This document shows positions 22,586 to 36,062 of a stretch of DNA of 64,000 bases, piece after piece. This DNA comes from Cellulomonas sp. Root485 (GTDB taxonomy: Bacteria; Actinomycetota; Actinomycetes; Actinomycetales; Cellulomonadaceae), in assembly GCF_001426705.1 (NCBI RefSeq), contig NZ_LMFC01000002.1, positions 538,559 through 602,558 of the forward strand, written 5' to 3'. Made by a program: the position numbers and the translations under genes. The notes beneath the pieces are model-generated. The model did no database searches. It had not been told where the DNA came from and saw nothing but the letters and a program-made list of their open reading frames with translations. Positions within the stretch are counted from its first letter, which is position 1; each line of letters begins with the position of its first letter.

Positions 22586-23791
22586 ATGCCGCAGCCCGAG
22601 CCCCGCGACCCTTCGCGCGTGGCCCGGCAGGCCCAGATGCGGGACCAGAACCTGGGGGTCGCGCTGCGGGGCATCGTCGACGCCGCGCAGCCCCCGTCCC
22701 GCGCCCAGCTCGCCGCGTCGGAGGGACTCGCGCGGGCGACCGTCTCGGGCCTCGTCGACCACCTCATCGAGGCCCGCCTGGTGCGCGAGCTCGAACCCAC
22801 GCAGACACAGCGCGCGGGCCGCCCCGCCGTCCCCCTCGCCCCCGCGCGGGGGACCGTCGCGGGCATCGGCATGGAGGTCAACGTCGACTACCTGGGCGTC
22901 CGCGCGCTCGACCTCGCCGGGGACGTGCTGGCCGAGCACGTGGAGCTCGACGACCTGCGCGGGGCCGAGCCCGCGGTCGTCCTCGACCGCCTCGCCGCAC
23001 TCGTCGCCCCCGTGCTCGACGGGCTGCGCGGGGGCGGGGTCCGCGTCGCCGGCACCGCGCTGGCGCTGCCCGGGCTGGTCGACCGGGTCACCGGCCCCCT
23101 GCGGGTGGCGCCGAACCTCGGCTGGCGGGACGTCGACGTCGTGGGCGCCCTGTCGGCCCTGACCGGTTTCCCGCCGCGCGTCGCCAACGAGGCCAACCTC
23201 GCCGCCCGCGCGGAGGCCCACGCCCGCCGCGGCTCGCCCAGCTTCGCGTACGTCTCCGGCGAGGTCGGCATCGGTGGCGCGATCGTCCTCGACGGCGAGA
23301 TCTTCCCCGGCCGGCACGGCTGGAGCGGCGAGATCGGGCACATCGTCGTCGACGCCTTTCGCGGTCCCCGCGCCTCCGACGGGAGCCTCGAGGCGCTGGC
23401 CGGCCAGGACGCCATGCTCCGCGCCGCCGGGCTCCCGCCGACCGCCCGCCTCGACGCCCTGCTCGACGCGCTCTCCGCAGACGATCCCCGCGCGACCGCC
23501 GCCGTCGCCCAGGCGGCCCGGGCGCTCGGCGTCGCCCTGGCGAGCGTCGCGAACGTGGTCGACGTCGGTGAGGTGGTGCTCGGCGGCACCTTCGGCCAGC
23601 TGTTCGAGCACGTCCACGACGAGGTCGCCGCACGGCTCGACGAGCTCGTGATCTTCGCGCCGTGGTCGCCGCTGGAGGTCTCCCCGGCACGCGCGGGCCA
23701 GTACCCGGCCATGACCGGCGGCGCGCTGGCAGCCCTGAACACGGTCCTCACGGACCCGGCGGAGTGGCTCCGCACCCACGAGACCCCCTGA
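22586..23791 (+). CDS. ROK family transcriptional regulator (XylR-type)
   Basis: Probable xylose-responsive repressor of xylAB. The 401-residue product has an N-terminal winged helix-turn-helix (about residues 20-75, ASEGLARATVSGLVDHLIEA). A ROK sugar-kinase-like domain follows, with GTALALPGLVDRVTG, VSGEVGIGGAIVLDGEIFPGR and a C-terminal subdomain. GHIVVD takes the place of the longer zinc-binding signature seen in ROK kinases. An ATG at 22550 lies inside the operator-like dyad, so the ATG at 22586 is preferred. Repressor function and ligand are inferred from the divergent arrangement with xylA. Confidence 0.88.
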   Translation: MPQPEPRDPSRVARQAQMRDQNLGVALRGIVDAAQPPSRAQLAASEGLARATVSGLVDHLIEARLVRELEPTQTQRAGRPAVPLAPARGTVAGIGMEVNVDYLGVRALDLAGDVLAEHVELDDLRGAEPAVVLDRLAALVAPVLDGLRGGGVRVAGTALALPGLVDRVTGPLRVAPNLGWRDVDVVGALSALTGFPPRVANEANLAARAEAHARRGSPSFAYVSGEVGIGGAIVLDGEIFPGRHGWSGEIGHIVVDAFRGPRASDGSLEALAGQDAMLRAAGLPPTARLDALLDALSADDPRATAAVAQAARALGVALASVANVVDVGEVVLGGTFGQLFEHVHDEVAARLDELVIFAPWSPLEVSPARAGQYPAMTGGALAALNTVLTDPAEWLRTHETP

Positions 23792-23800
23792 CCCCTCACA

Positions 23801-23905
23801 ACGTCCGCAGATTCGGTCGTGGGAACGCGCGACGGTGCGGACGTCCGCGGGCTCACCGCGCAACGTCCGCAGGTTCGGTCGCTGGACGCGCGACGGTGCG
23901 GACGT
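23801..23905. repeat. Two tandem CGTCCGCA hairpin units after the ROK gene
   Basis: Unit A: ACGTCCGCA (23801-23809) pairs with TGCGGACGT (23836-23844). Unit B: 23863-23871 pairs with 23897-23905. The inner sequences are nearly the same (ttcggtcg, then gacgcgcgacgg or aacgcgcgacgg), and the units repeat with a 62-base period. They belong to the same family as the copies between xylA and xylB and before cysS, in a different subtype of loop. Confidence 0.85.
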
Positions 23906-23922
23906 CCTGGGGATGTCCGGTG

Positions 23923-24081
23923 TCAGCCGGCGTTGCGGAGCATGAATTCCGTCTCGGTGTCGCGGCCCATGTACGGATCCGGCGCCGCCTCCGTCTCGAC
24001 GCTCGCGATGGTGTCCTCCAGCCGGACCGGCTCGGGGAGCACCGCGTACTGCGATGTCGCGGGAGTGTTCTGGTCGGTCAT
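23923..24081 (-). CDS. Small acidic protein of unknown function (52 aa)
   Basis: A 52-residue acidic ORF beginning MTDQNTPATSQYAVLPEP and ending in FMLRNAG. The ATG at 24081 is preceded on the coding strand by GAGGTGG with a good spacer, a stronger ribosome binding site than most genes here have, which argues that it is translated. It has no transmembrane segment or signal peptide and few aromatic residues. It is flanked by hairpin repeats on both sides and is convergent with the ROK gene. No family is recognised. A leader-type peptide or a small regulatory protein is possible, but no modification enzymes are encoded nearby. Confidence 0.6.
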   Translation of the reverse strand: MTDQNTPATSQYAVLPEPVRLEDTIASVETEAAPDPYMGRDTETEFMLRNAG

Positions 24082-24181
24082 CGTCGCCACCTCGCTGGAG
24101 CCGCACGTGCTGCCCCGACTGTAGAGCCACCACCCTCGCCGCTCCGAACATCTGGTCGCAGGAGCGCTCGCCTTCTCGGAT

Positions 24182-24221
24182 GTCCGCACGTTCGGTTGCC
24201 AGGACGCGCGAACGTGCGGAC
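24182..24221. repeat. CGTCCGCA-family hairpin before the lactonase gene
   Basis: GTCCGCACGTTCG (24182-24194) pairs perfectly with CGAACGTGCGGAC (24209-24221). The loop gttgccaggacgcg resembles the inner part of the units at 23801-23905 and 59519-59564. It lies 65 bases upstream of the lactonase GTG and 100 bases upstream of the small minus-strand gene. Confidence 0.8.
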
Positions 24222-24285
24222 GCCCTGGGGTTGAGCGCGGGCGTCCGCGGGCCGGGGCGCGGGTGGCGCCGTAGGCTCCCTGGTC

Positions 24286-25311
24286 GTGAGCGCGCAGCAG
24301 ACACCCTTGTGGATCGGTACCTATCCCGTCGCCGGGGCGGGGACGCCCGTCGGGCTCGGCGAGGGGATCTGGCGGGTCGACCTCGATCCCGCGACCGGTG
24401 CGCTGACCAACGCGCGGCAGGTCGTCGAGACGCCGTCGCCCAGCTTCCTCGCGCTACGCGGCACGGTCCTGTACGCGGTCAACGAGCGGACGGACGGCAC
24501 GGTCAGCGCGTTCGACGTCGTCGGGGACACGCTGGTGCACCGGGCGACGGTCCCGTCGGGCGGCGCGGACCCGTGCCACCTGGTGCTCGACGCGGACGGT
24601 CGCACGCTGCTGGTCGCCAACTACTCCTCGGGCACGCTCGGCGTGCTGCCGCTGGACGAGGACGGCGGTTTCACGACGCAGGGTCCGGCGCAGGTGCTCG
24701 GGCACGTCGGGTCGGGTCCCGACGAGGACCGCCAGGAGTCGCCGCACGCGCACTTCGTCACCCTCGACCCGAGCGGGGCGTATGTGCTCGTGGTGGACCT
24801 GGGCACCGACGAGATCCGCCGGTACCGCCGCGAGGACGGCCGGCTGGTCGAGGACGGCGTGGCCGCGGTCCTCCCTCCGGGGAAGGGTCCGCGGCACCTG
24901 ACGTTCAGCGCCGACGGCCGGTTCGCCTACGTGGTCGGCGAGCTGGACGTCACGGTGCGGGTGCTGGAGTGGAAGGCGGGCGTCGGGACGCTGGTGCAGA
25001 CGCTGCCCGCGACGACCGTTCCCGCCGAGGAGCGCCGCCTCCCGTCGCACGTCGTGCGCGACGGCGACCGGCTGCTGGTCGGCATCCGGGCGTCGGACGT
25101 GCTGGCGCGGTTCAGCATCCGCCCGGACGGCCTGCTCGAGCCGGTCGCCGACGACGCGCTGCCGGGTGCGTGGCCGCGCCACCTCGACGTCGTGGACGGG
25201 TGGACGGTCGTCGCGGAGCAGGTGTCCAGCGGCCTGGCGGTCCTCGATGCGGACGGCGCGGTGGTCAGCACGCTCGCGCTCCCGTCGCCCACCTGCGTCC
25301 TGCCGGCCTGA
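24286..25311 (+). CDS. Lactonase-family seven-bladed beta-propeller protein
   Basis: A 341-residue protein of the PF10282 lactonase family, which includes 6-phosphogluconolactonase Pgl of E. coli. Blades repeat around segments such as FLALRGTVLYAVNERTDGTVSAF, PCHLVLDADGRTLLVANYSSGT and PRHLTFSADGRFAYVVGEL. It has no signal peptide, so a cytosolic sugar-lactone hydrolase is plausible. The GTG at 24286 begins VSAQQTPLWIGTYP, where the conserved region starts. It appears to be a single-gene unit; the substrate cannot be told from the sequence. Confidence 0.85.
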   Translation: MSAQQTPLWIGTYPVAGAGTPVGLGEGIWRVDLDPATGALTNARQVVETPSPSFLALRGTVLYAVNERTDGTVSAFDVVGDTLVHRATVPSGGADPCHLVLDADGRTLLVANYSSGTLGVLPLDEDGGFTTQGPAQVLGHVGSGPDEDRQESPHAHFVTLDPSGAYVLVVDLGTDEIRRYRREDGRLVEDGVAAVLPPGKGPRHLTFSADGRFAYVVGELDVTVRVLEWKAGVGTLVQTLPATTVPAEERRLPSHVVRDGDRLLVGIRASDVLARFSIRPDGLLEPVADDALPGAWPRHLDVVDGWTVVAEQVSSGLAVLDADGAVVSTLALPSPTCVLPA

Positions 25312-25328
25312 CGGCTCCCGCCCGACCC

Positions 25329-26102
25329 TCAGTGGTGGTGGCCCATCCGGCCGAGGGTCTGCTCGGGTGTCGCGCCGGGGCGGGTCCACTGGGGTGCGGG
25401 TCGGCTGGTCGGGCCCACGTCCGGGCGCCGGTCCGCGTCGGTGCGCCAGTACCAGCACGGGTCGTTCCCCTCGGGCCAGCCGTCGGGGGAGTCCTCCCAG
25501 GCCTCGCCGCGGCCGTACGGCGTCCGGTCGAGGAGCCCGAACGGGCCGGCCACCGCCTCGACGCCGCGTCCGGTCGTGGAGTACGTGAGGAAGACGCGGT
25601 CGCCGTCGCGCAGGAAGCAGGTGAAGGACCCCATGTCGTCGCCGATCGGGGCGGCGACGTCGCGGACCGAGAACCAGGGCTGCGTGTAGCCCATGAAGTC
25701 GACGTAGGGCGCCACCTCGTCCCACGGGCCGGTGGTCACGACGGCGAACGAGACGCCGCGCGCCTGCACGTAGACGGTGTCCCGCAGGTGCCAGGCCGAG
25801 ACCGTGCAGCCCTCGCACTGGCCCTGGTGCGGGGCCCCGTCGTGCCACATGTGCTTGTAGACCATCAGCTCGTCGCGACCGTCGAACAGGTCGCGGAAGG
25901 GGACCGGGCCGTCGGGTCCGACGACCGGGGTGGACCCGTCGATCTCCACCATCGGCAGTCGTCGGCGGGCTGCGGCGAGCCGGTCGCTCTCGTGGGTGTG
26001 GGCCTTCTCGCGGACCAGCAGCTCGTCGCAGGCGGCCTGCCAGGTGGCCATGTCCACGACGGGCGGGCGTCCGGGGGCGGTGGTGGTGGGTGCGGTCGTC
26101 AT
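25329..26102 (-). CDS. DUF899 family thioredoxin-fold protein
   Basis: A 257-residue protein of the DUF899 family, predicted to have a thioredoxin-like fold. Seen in it: the REKAHTHESDRLAAARRRLPMV opening, ELMVYKHMWHDG, a CEGC pair in GQCEGCTVSAWHL, and the C-terminal GNDPCWYWRTD region. Function is not established; the CxxC-like pair hints at redox or metal binding. The gene is convergent with the lactonase gene, with only 17 bases between them, and divergent from the GH3 gene. Confidence 0.88.
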   Translation of the reverse strand: MTTAPTTTAPGRPPVVDMATWQAACDELLVREKAHTHESDRLAAARRRLPMVEIDGSTPVVGPDGPVPFRDLFDGRDELMVYKHMWHDGAPHQGQCEGCTVSAWHLRDTVYVQARGVSFAVVTTGPWDEVAPYVDFMGYTQPWFSVRDVAAPIGDDMGSFTCFLRDGDRVFLTYSTTGRGVEAVAGPFGLLDRTPYGRGEAWEDSPDGWPEGNDPCWYWRTDADRRPDVGPTSRPAPQWTRPGATPEQTLGRMGHHH

Positions 26103-26217
26103 CTTGTCCTCCGATGTCTCGCCGGGTGGTCACCCGACGCCTCATGACGTGGACGAGAGCAGCTTCTCGACACAACCGACTCGCGACATCGTCCGTTACC
26201 AAATCGTGATCTTCCCG

Positions 26218-26235
26218 ACTTACCGCCCAGTAAGT
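26218..26235. promoter_or_regulatory. Short dyad in the AT-rich gap before the GH3 gene
   Basis: ACTTAC (26218-26223) and GTAAGT (26230-26235) are exact inverted repeats around cgccca. The tandem GTGATT GTGATT follows directly. The 247-base gap between the divergent DUF899 and GH3 genes is notably AT-richer than its surroundings here, and no ORF fits in it. A regulator-binding site for one or both genes is likely but the regulator is unknown. Confidence 0.45.
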
Positions 26236-26349
26236 GATTGTGATTGTCTGACGAGAACGCACGCGTCGGCGGTGCAACGAGGCACTCACCCGGCCCGCGC
26301 GGACAGTGGCTGCGCAATGGGGCCCGGCCACGTCATCAGGGGAGTGACC

Positions 26350-31389
<5,040 letters not shown>

Positions 31390-31479
31390 CTCCAACGGGT
31401 GACTCTGGCCGGAAAACCTCCAGGACCTGCACGAACGTGCCGATCCCCTGTCGTCGACGACGAACAAGGAGGTTCCGCG

Positions 31480-31866
31480 ATGCGCAACGGCTTCGACATC
31501 TACCGGGTGGGTCCGGACCGGAACCACCAGGAGCCGCAGAGCCCCTGGGGATGGACGCCCCGCCGCGGTGAGGTGCCCACCGGCGAGACGGTCGTGCAGG
31601 ACCACGACTACACGCTGACGTACACGGGGAACGACCCGCAGCTGGCTGCGGCGTTCGCGCGTGGCGCCCGCCTGATGGAGATCGTGTCGCTCTGGCCCGA
31701 GCTCTCCTTCTACCCCTCGGCGGCCGGCGGCTTCCTGCCCGACGGCAACATCTTCCCGATCCGAGGCGACTACAAGCCGCCGAGCGGGTTCAGCGCCCTG
31801 CGGTCCAAGCTCAGCAGCAAGCGCTCGTCCGGCGCGCACGCCGCGGAGGCCGCCTCACAGCCGTGA
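31480..31866 (+). CDS. Hypothetical protein, 128 aa
   Basis: A 128-residue soluble protein with no recognised domain. The ATG at 31480 has a strong AAGGAGG site 7 bases upstream, so expression is likely. It begins MRNGFDIYRVGPDRNHQEP and contains a WGWTPRRGE segment, an Ala-rich helix (DPQLAAAFARGARLMEIV) and a basic Ser/Lys-rich tail. It lies between the GH3 gene and mshA with no clear functional link to either. Confidence 0.7.
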   Translation: MRNGFDIYRVGPDRNHQEPQSPWGWTPRRGEVPTGETVVQDHDYTLTYTGNDPQLAAAFARGARLMEIVSLWPELSFYPSAAGGFLPDGNIFPIRGDYKPPSGFSALRSKLSSKRSSGAHAAEAASQP

Positions 31867-31929
31867 CGCGCCCGGTTGCGCTCTGTGCGTGAGAATGGGG
31901 TCAGACCCGTCCGCGAACAGGAGCACCCG

Positions 31930-33264
31930 TTGACCCTCGAGCACGCCCCGCGCGTCGCCATGCTCTCGGTGCACACGTCCCCGCTGGACCAGCCCGGGAC
32001 CGGTGACGCCGGGGGCATGAACGTGTACGTGATCGAGCTCGCGCGTGCCCTGGCGGCCCGCGGCGCGCGCGTGGAGATCTTCACGCGCGCGACGTCGTCG
32101 GACCAGCCCGAGACGGTGCTGCTGGCCGGGGCCGACGCGCTCGGGCAGCCCATCGTCGGCGACGCCGCCCGCACGGTCCTGCTCGCCGACGAGGTCGGTC
32201 CGGGCGTGACGCCGCCGATCCTGGTGCACCACGTGCCCGCCGGGCCGTTCGAGCGGCTCGACAAGAACGACCTGCCGGGCGTCCTGTGCGGGATGGCCGC
32301 GGGTGTCCTGCGCTGGGAGGCCGCGCGCCGGCCCGGCTGGTACGACGTCGTGCACTCCCACTACTGGCTGTCCGGGCAGGTCGGCCAGATCGCGGCGGAC
32401 CGGTGGGAGGTGCCGCTCGTGCACACGGCCCACACGTTGGCCCGCGTGAAGAACGCGTCGCTGGCACCCGGCGACACCCCCGAGCCGACCGCGCGCGTGG
32501 TCGGCGAGGAGCAGCTGGTGGCGGAGGCCGACGCCCTGGTGGCCAGCACCCCCGTCGAGGCCGAGGAGCTGGTCGAGCTCTACGGTGCCGACCCCGCCCG
32601 CGTGCACGTCGTCGAGCCCGGCGTCGACCTGGACCGCTTCGTGCCGGGCGACCGCCTGGAGGCGCGGCGGTCGCTGGGCCTGCCCGCCGACCGCCAGATC
32701 GTGCTCTTCGCGGGCCGCGTGCAGGCCCTGAAGGCACCGGACGTGCTGGTCAGCGCACTGGGCGTGCTGCGGGCGACCGGGCGACCGGTGCCGCTGCTCG
32801 TCGTGCTCGGCGGTCCGTCGGGACGGTCCAGCGCCGTCAAGGAGCTCCAGGCGCTCGCGTCGATGGCCGGTGTTCCCGACGACGTCCTCGTGCACCCGCC
32901 GGCCGACCGGGACACGCTCGCGCGCTGGTACCACGCGGCCGACGTGGTCGCGATGCCGTCGCGCAGCGAGTCGTTCGGGCTCGTCGCCGCCGAGGCCCAG
33001 GCCAGCGGCGTCCCGGTGATCGCGGCGTGCGTCGGGGGGCTGCGCACGATCGTCGACCACGACGTGTCCGGCCGGCTGGTCCGGGGCCACGACCCGGAGG
33101 TGTGGGCCGACGTGATCGCCGACGTGCTGGCCTCGTCGGAGGACCGTGCGCGGTACGCGGTGGGGGCGCGCCAGGTGGCGGAGCGGTTCGGCTGGGAGAC
33201 CACCGCCGACCAGATGCTCAAGGTGTACTCGGTCGCCGGCGAGGTCCGGGCGTCGCGCGTCTGA
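31930..33264 (+). CDS. mshA: D-inositol-3-phosphate glycosyltransferase
   Basis: First step of mycothiol synthesis: transfer of GlcNAc from UDP-GlcNAc to 1-L-myo-inositol 1-phosphate. A GT4-family enzyme with [21 protein letters not shown], the [14 protein letters not shown] acceptor region, [16 protein letters not shown] and the C-terminal [18 protein letters not shown] nucleotide-binding motif. The TTG at 31930 is preferred because CAGGAG lies 7 bases upstream and homology begins just after it, giving 444 residues; earlier GTG or ATG codons are possible. Mycothiol is confined to Actinobacteria. gpmA follows at 50 bases. Confidence 0.92.
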   Translation: MTLEHAPRVAMLSVHTSPLDQPGTGDAGGMNVYVIELARALAARGARVEIFTRATSSDQPETVLLAGADALGQPIVGDAARTVLLADEVGPGVTPPILVHHVPAGPFERLDKNDLPGVLCGMAAGVLRWEAARRPGWYDVVHSHYWLSGQVGQIAADRWEVPLVHTAHTLARVKNASLAPGDTPEPTARVVGEEQLVAEADALVASTPVEAEELVELYGADPARVHVVEPGVDLDRFVPGDRLEARRSLGLPADRQIVLFAGRVQALKAPDVLVSALGVLRATGRPVPLLVVLGGPSGRSSAVKELQALASMAGVPDDVLVHPPADRDTLARWYHAADVVAMPSRSESFGLVAAEAQASGVPVIAACVGGLRTIVDHDVSGRLVRGHDPEVWADVIADVLASSEDRARYAVGARQVAERFGWETTADQMLKVYSVAGEVRASRV

Positions 33265-33313
33265 GGGTCGGACGTCCCGGGACGTCCGCACATCGCTGCG
33301 GCAGGATGGGCGT

Positions 33314-34054
33314 ATGACCTACACCCTCGTGCTGCTCCGCCACGGCGAGAGCGAGTGGAACGCCAAGAACCTGTTCACCGGCTGGGTCGACGTGCCCCTC
33401 TCGGAGAAGGGCACCGCGGAGGCCGTCCGCGGCGGGACGCTGCTGACCGACGCGGGCGTGCTGCCCGACGTCGTGCACACGTCGCTGCTGCGCCGGGCGA
33501 TCACGACCGCCAACCTCGCGCTCGACGCCGCCGACCGGCACTGGATCCCCGTGAAGCGCTCCTGGCGCCTGAACGAGCGCCACTACGGCGCGCTGCAGGG
33601 CAAGGACAAGAAGCAGACGCTGGAGGAGTACGGCGAGGAGCAGTTCATGCTCTGGCGCCGGTCCTACGACTTCCCTCCGCCGGACATCGAGCTGGGCTCG
33701 GAGTTCTCGCAGGACGCCGACCCGCGCTACGCCGGGGAGCCCATCCCGCGCGCCGAGGCGCTCGAGCAGGTCCTCGTCCGCGCGCTCCCGTACTGGGAGT
33801 CGGACATCGTCCCCGACCTGAAGGCCCGCAAGGTCGTGCTGGTCGCGGCCCACGGCAACTCGATCCGCGCGCTGGTCAAGCACCTGGACGACGTCGACAG
33901 CAGCACGATCGCCGGGATCAACATCCCCACCGGCATCCCGCTGCTGTACACGCTCGACGAGGAGACGCTGAAGCCCACCAACCCGGGCGGCACGTACCTC
34001 GACCCGGAGGCGGCAGCCGAGGCCATCAAGGCGGTAGCCAACCAGGGCCGCTGA
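33314..34054 (+). CDS. gpmA: 2,3-bisphosphoglycerate-dependent phosphoglycerate mutase
   Basis: Glycolytic interconversion of 3- and 2-phosphoglycerate. The 246-residue product has the phosphohistidine motif [10 protein letters not shown] (His10), [37 protein letters not shown] and the second catalytic His in [11 protein letters not shown]. The ATG at 33314 is preceded by GCAGGATGG. The mshA-gpmA order is common in actinobacteria. Confidence 0.96.
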   Translation: MTYTLVLLRHGESEWNAKNLFTGWVDVPLSEKGTAEAVRGGTLLTDAGVLPDVVHTSLLRRAITTANLALDAADRHWIPVKRSWRLNERHYGALQGKDKKQTLEEYGEEQFMLWRRSYDFPPPDIELGSEFSQDADPRYAGEPIPRAEALEQVLVRALPYWESDIVPDLKARKVVLVAAHGNSIRALVKHLDDVDSSTIAGINIPTGIPLLYTLDEETLKPTNPGGTYLDPEAAAEAIKAVANQGR

Positions 34055-34065
34055 CCCTCTCTCTC

Positions 34066-34115
34066 ACAACGTCCGAGGAAGTACGCGCCATGACGCCTAC
34101 ATCCTCGGACGTTGT
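34066..34115. repeat. Hairpin after gpmA, variant of the CGTCC repeat
   Basis: ACAACGTCCGAGGA (34066-34079) pairs exactly with TCCTCGGACGTTGT (34102-34115). The outer part ACAACGTCCG matches the start of the unit at 23799, while the inner part differs. It lies 12 bases after the gpmA stop in the gap before a convergent gene, so it may also act as a terminator. Confidence 0.75.
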
Positions 34116-34205
34116 TGTGCCGCCGGGGGTCTCGCCGTCCGTCGAAGACGCCACCCCCTGACCCGCGACGTGCGCACTCGATGGACCTGGAACGGGCCTC
34201 GGGGG

Positions 34206-34613
34206 TCAGCGGGTGGCGTCGAAGGACGCGATGGCCGCCTTCGACGCGGAGCGGCGCCAGGCTTCCTCGACCAGCTCGGCGAGGGCGTCCCAGTCAGGGT
34301 TGTGGGCGGCGTCGAGGTGGGCTCCGATCCAGCCGAACCGGCCCAGGTACGGCGCCACGAAGTACCGCTCGGGATCGCGCGCGACGGTCGCCTGCTGCTC
34401 GTGCCGGTCGGCCTTGCACCAGAGTGCGAGGAGGCCGTCGGCGTGGTGATCGGGGAGGATCCACGCGAACCGGCTCCCACGCGTGAAGAACCCGGTGTTG
34501 CCGTACTCGTCGATCTCGGCCGAGGTGTCCGGCAGCTGCGCGACGACGGCCCCGAGCCGGTCCCGCGCGGTGGCGACGTCGTCGTCCCCCCACCCGAGCA
34601 CCCGCGCCGCCAT
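34206..34613 (-). CDS. MmcQ/YjbR family protein
   Basis: A 135-residue protein of the MmcQ/YjbR fold (CyaY-like, DNA-binding in a few tested members). It shows FTRGSRFAWILPDHHADGLLALWCKADRHEQQ and PYLGRFGWIGAHLDAAHNPDWDALAELVEEAWRRSA, the characteristic conserved blocks, split here by a proline/arginine-rich turn. The ATG at 34613 is the start giving normal family length. It probably forms a single-gene unit. The function is unknown. Confidence 0.82.
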   Translation of the reverse strand: MAARVLGWGDDDVATARDRLGAVVAQLPDTSAEIDEYGNTGFFTRGSRFAWILPDHHADGLLALWCKADRHEQQATVARDPERYFVAPYLGRFGWIGAHLDAAHNPDWDALAELVEEAWRRSASKAAIASFDATR

Positions 34614-34654
34614 GCGACCCACGCTACCGACGTCCCCGACCGCCCGCGCAGGCT

Positions 34655-34722
34655 CGAGCTCGGTGCTCGCGGCCGAGCTCGGTGGCTGGAACCACCGAGC
34701 TGGGCGCGGAGCACCGAGCTCG
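34655..34722. repeat. Nested inverted repeat (GAGCTCGGTG cruciform)
   Basis: The outer arms CGAGCTCGGTGCTC (34655-34668) and GAGCACCGAGCTCG (34709-34722) pair perfectly. Inside them AGCTCGGTGG (34676-34685) pairs with CCACCGAGCT (34692-34701). The motif AGCTCGGTG thus occurs four times, alternating in orientation. It lies between the MmcQ-type gene and the phoU stop and may end phoU transcription. Confidence 0.75.
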
Positions 34723-34732
34723 GCGCTGCCGA

Positions 34733-35398
34733 TCAGTTCGCGGTGCGGTCCAGCTCCGGGCGGGCGGCGCCCGTCACCAGGTACGTCACGCGGCGGGCGA
34801 CCGAGACGCCGTGGTCGCCGAACCGCTCGTAGTACCGGCCGAGCAGGGTGACGTCGATGGTCTCCTGCGTGGTGCCGGCCCAGGAGCCACCGAGCAGGGC
34901 AGCGAACGTGTCCTCGTGCAGCTCGTCGAGGAGGTCGTCGTCCTGCTCGATGCTCTCCGCCAGCTGGATCTCGCGGCTGTGCAGCAGCGTGGTGGTGCGC
35001 CGGGCGACGCGGACGGCGGCGTCGTGCATCTCGGCGAACGTTCCGGAGAGCGCCTGCGGCACGGCGTGGCGGGGGTACCGCCCGCGGGCCACCTGGGCGA
35101 CGTGCCGGGCGAGGTCGCCCATGCGCTCCAGCGAGGCGCTCATCCGCAGCGCCGACACGACGATCCGCAGGTCCGTGGCGACGGGCTGCTGCTGCGCGAG
35201 CAGCAGGACGCAGCGCTCGTCGAGGTCGCGCTCGATGGCGTCGATGGCCAGGTCGTCGGCGATCACGGACTCCGCCAGCGCGAGGTCGGCCGTGAGCAGC
35301 GCGATGCCGGCATTGGTGATGGCCTGCTCGACCCGGCCGCTCATCGCCGCCAGGTCCTCGCCCAGCTGGTGCAGCTCGGCGTCGAAGATGTCCCGCAT
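34733..35398 (-). CDS. phoU: Phosphate signalling protein PhoU
   Basis: Negative modulator linking the Pst transporter to the SenX3-RegX3 two-component system. The 221-residue protein consists of two three-helix PhoU repeats, with MRDIFDAELHQLGEDLAAM at the start and LERMGDLARHVAQVARGRY and YYERFGDHGVSVARRVTYL as the metal-binding E/D-x3-D motifs. The ATG at 35398 gives the standard start. The upstream region holds two GTTCACC boxes on the coding strand, 22 bp apart. It is separated from pstSCAB by 3.4 kb and transcribed the other way. Confidence 0.95.
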   Translation of the reverse strand: MRDIFDAELHQLGEDLAAMSGRVEQAITNAGIALLTADLALAESVIADDLAIDAIERDLDERCVLLLAQQQPVATDLRIVVSALRMSASLERMGDLARHVAQVARGRYPRHAVPQALSGTFAEMHDAAVRVARRTTTLLHSREIQLAESIEQDDDLLDELHEDTFAALLGGSWAGTTQETIDVTLLGRYYERFGDHGVSVARRVTYLVTGAARPELDRTAN

Positions 35399-35457
35399 GT
35401 GCTCCCTCTCGTGCCGCGACGGCAGGTGCCGCGCGCAGCGACAGGCTGCCACCGGCA

Positions 35458-35486
35458 GGTGAACAGCCGGGCGCGGGCAGGTGAAC
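35458..35486 (-). promoter_or_regulatory. PHO-box-like repeat upstream of phoU
   Basis: GGTGAAC at 35458-35464 and 35480-35486 (GTTCACC on the phoU strand), 22 bp apart, twice the 11-bp period of actinobacterial PHO boxes. They start 60 bases upstream of the phoU ATG. The likely binder is RegX3 (PhoP family), encoded 2.4 kb away. The site could also influence the divergent DUF7144 gene. Confidence 0.65.
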
Positions 35487-35629
35487 GGACGACGGCCGTT
35501 CTGGGGGGACGGGCCATGCGCAGCGATGTGCGGCGATTCGTCCCCATCGTGCCCCGCGAACCCCTAGCCTGCGAAGAGATGTTCCTGCTGGTCGAATCGT
35601 CGGAGAAGACCCACAGAGGGAGACGCGCG

Positions 35630-36031
35630 ATGGCACAGAAGGTCACTGCCTGGGTCGGCTGGGTGTGGTTCGCGGCGTTCGCGATCCTCGTCTCGGGACT
35701 GTTCAACATCATCTCCGGGGCGGTGGCGGTGTTCTCCCCGAAGACGGTCCTGTCCTGGTCGCCCGACGGCATCGCGGTCGTGGACGTGTCGACGTGGGGG
35801 TGGGTGCACCTGGTCCTCGGGGTGCTGCTCCTGTTCGTCGGGTTCGCGCTGTTCTCCGGTGCGGGCTGGGCGCGGGTCTTCGCGGTCGTGCTGGTGATCC
35901 TGAACCTGCTCGCGCAGTTCGTGTCGCTGCCCGTCACGCCGTGGTGGTCACTGATCGCCATCGTCCTGGACTTCTTCATCCTGTGGGCCCTGACGGTCCA
36001 CGGCGACGAGGTCGCCAGGGCCAACCGCTGA
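35630..36031 (+). CDS. DUF7144-like four-helix membrane protein
   Basis: A 133-residue membrane protein with four hydrophobic helices (about residues 8-30, 57-77, 80-101 and 105-125) and short loops. The WSPDGIAVVDVSTWGWVHLVLGV segment is characteristic of the DUF7144 family found in actinobacteria. The ATG at 35630 has GAGGGAG 7 bases upstream. Role unknown. It is followed closely by a DUF1269 gene, and both lie between phoU and senX3. Confidence 0.75.
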   Translation: MAQKVTAWVGWVWFAAFAILVSGLFNIISGAVAVFSPKTVLSWSPDGIAVVDVSTWGWVHLVLGVLLLFVGFALFSGAGWARVFAVVLVILNLLAQFVSLPVTPWWSLIAIVLDFFILWALTVHGDEVARANR

Positions 36032-36062
36032 GAGAGTTCGAACGGGGAGAGAGAGGGACGAG

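Noticed and set aside
34087..34161. Short plus-strand ORF with ATG after gpmA
   Set aside because: Its start lies in the loop of a hairpin repeat, it has no ribosome binding site, and the product is a proline-rich 24-residue peptide of no known type.
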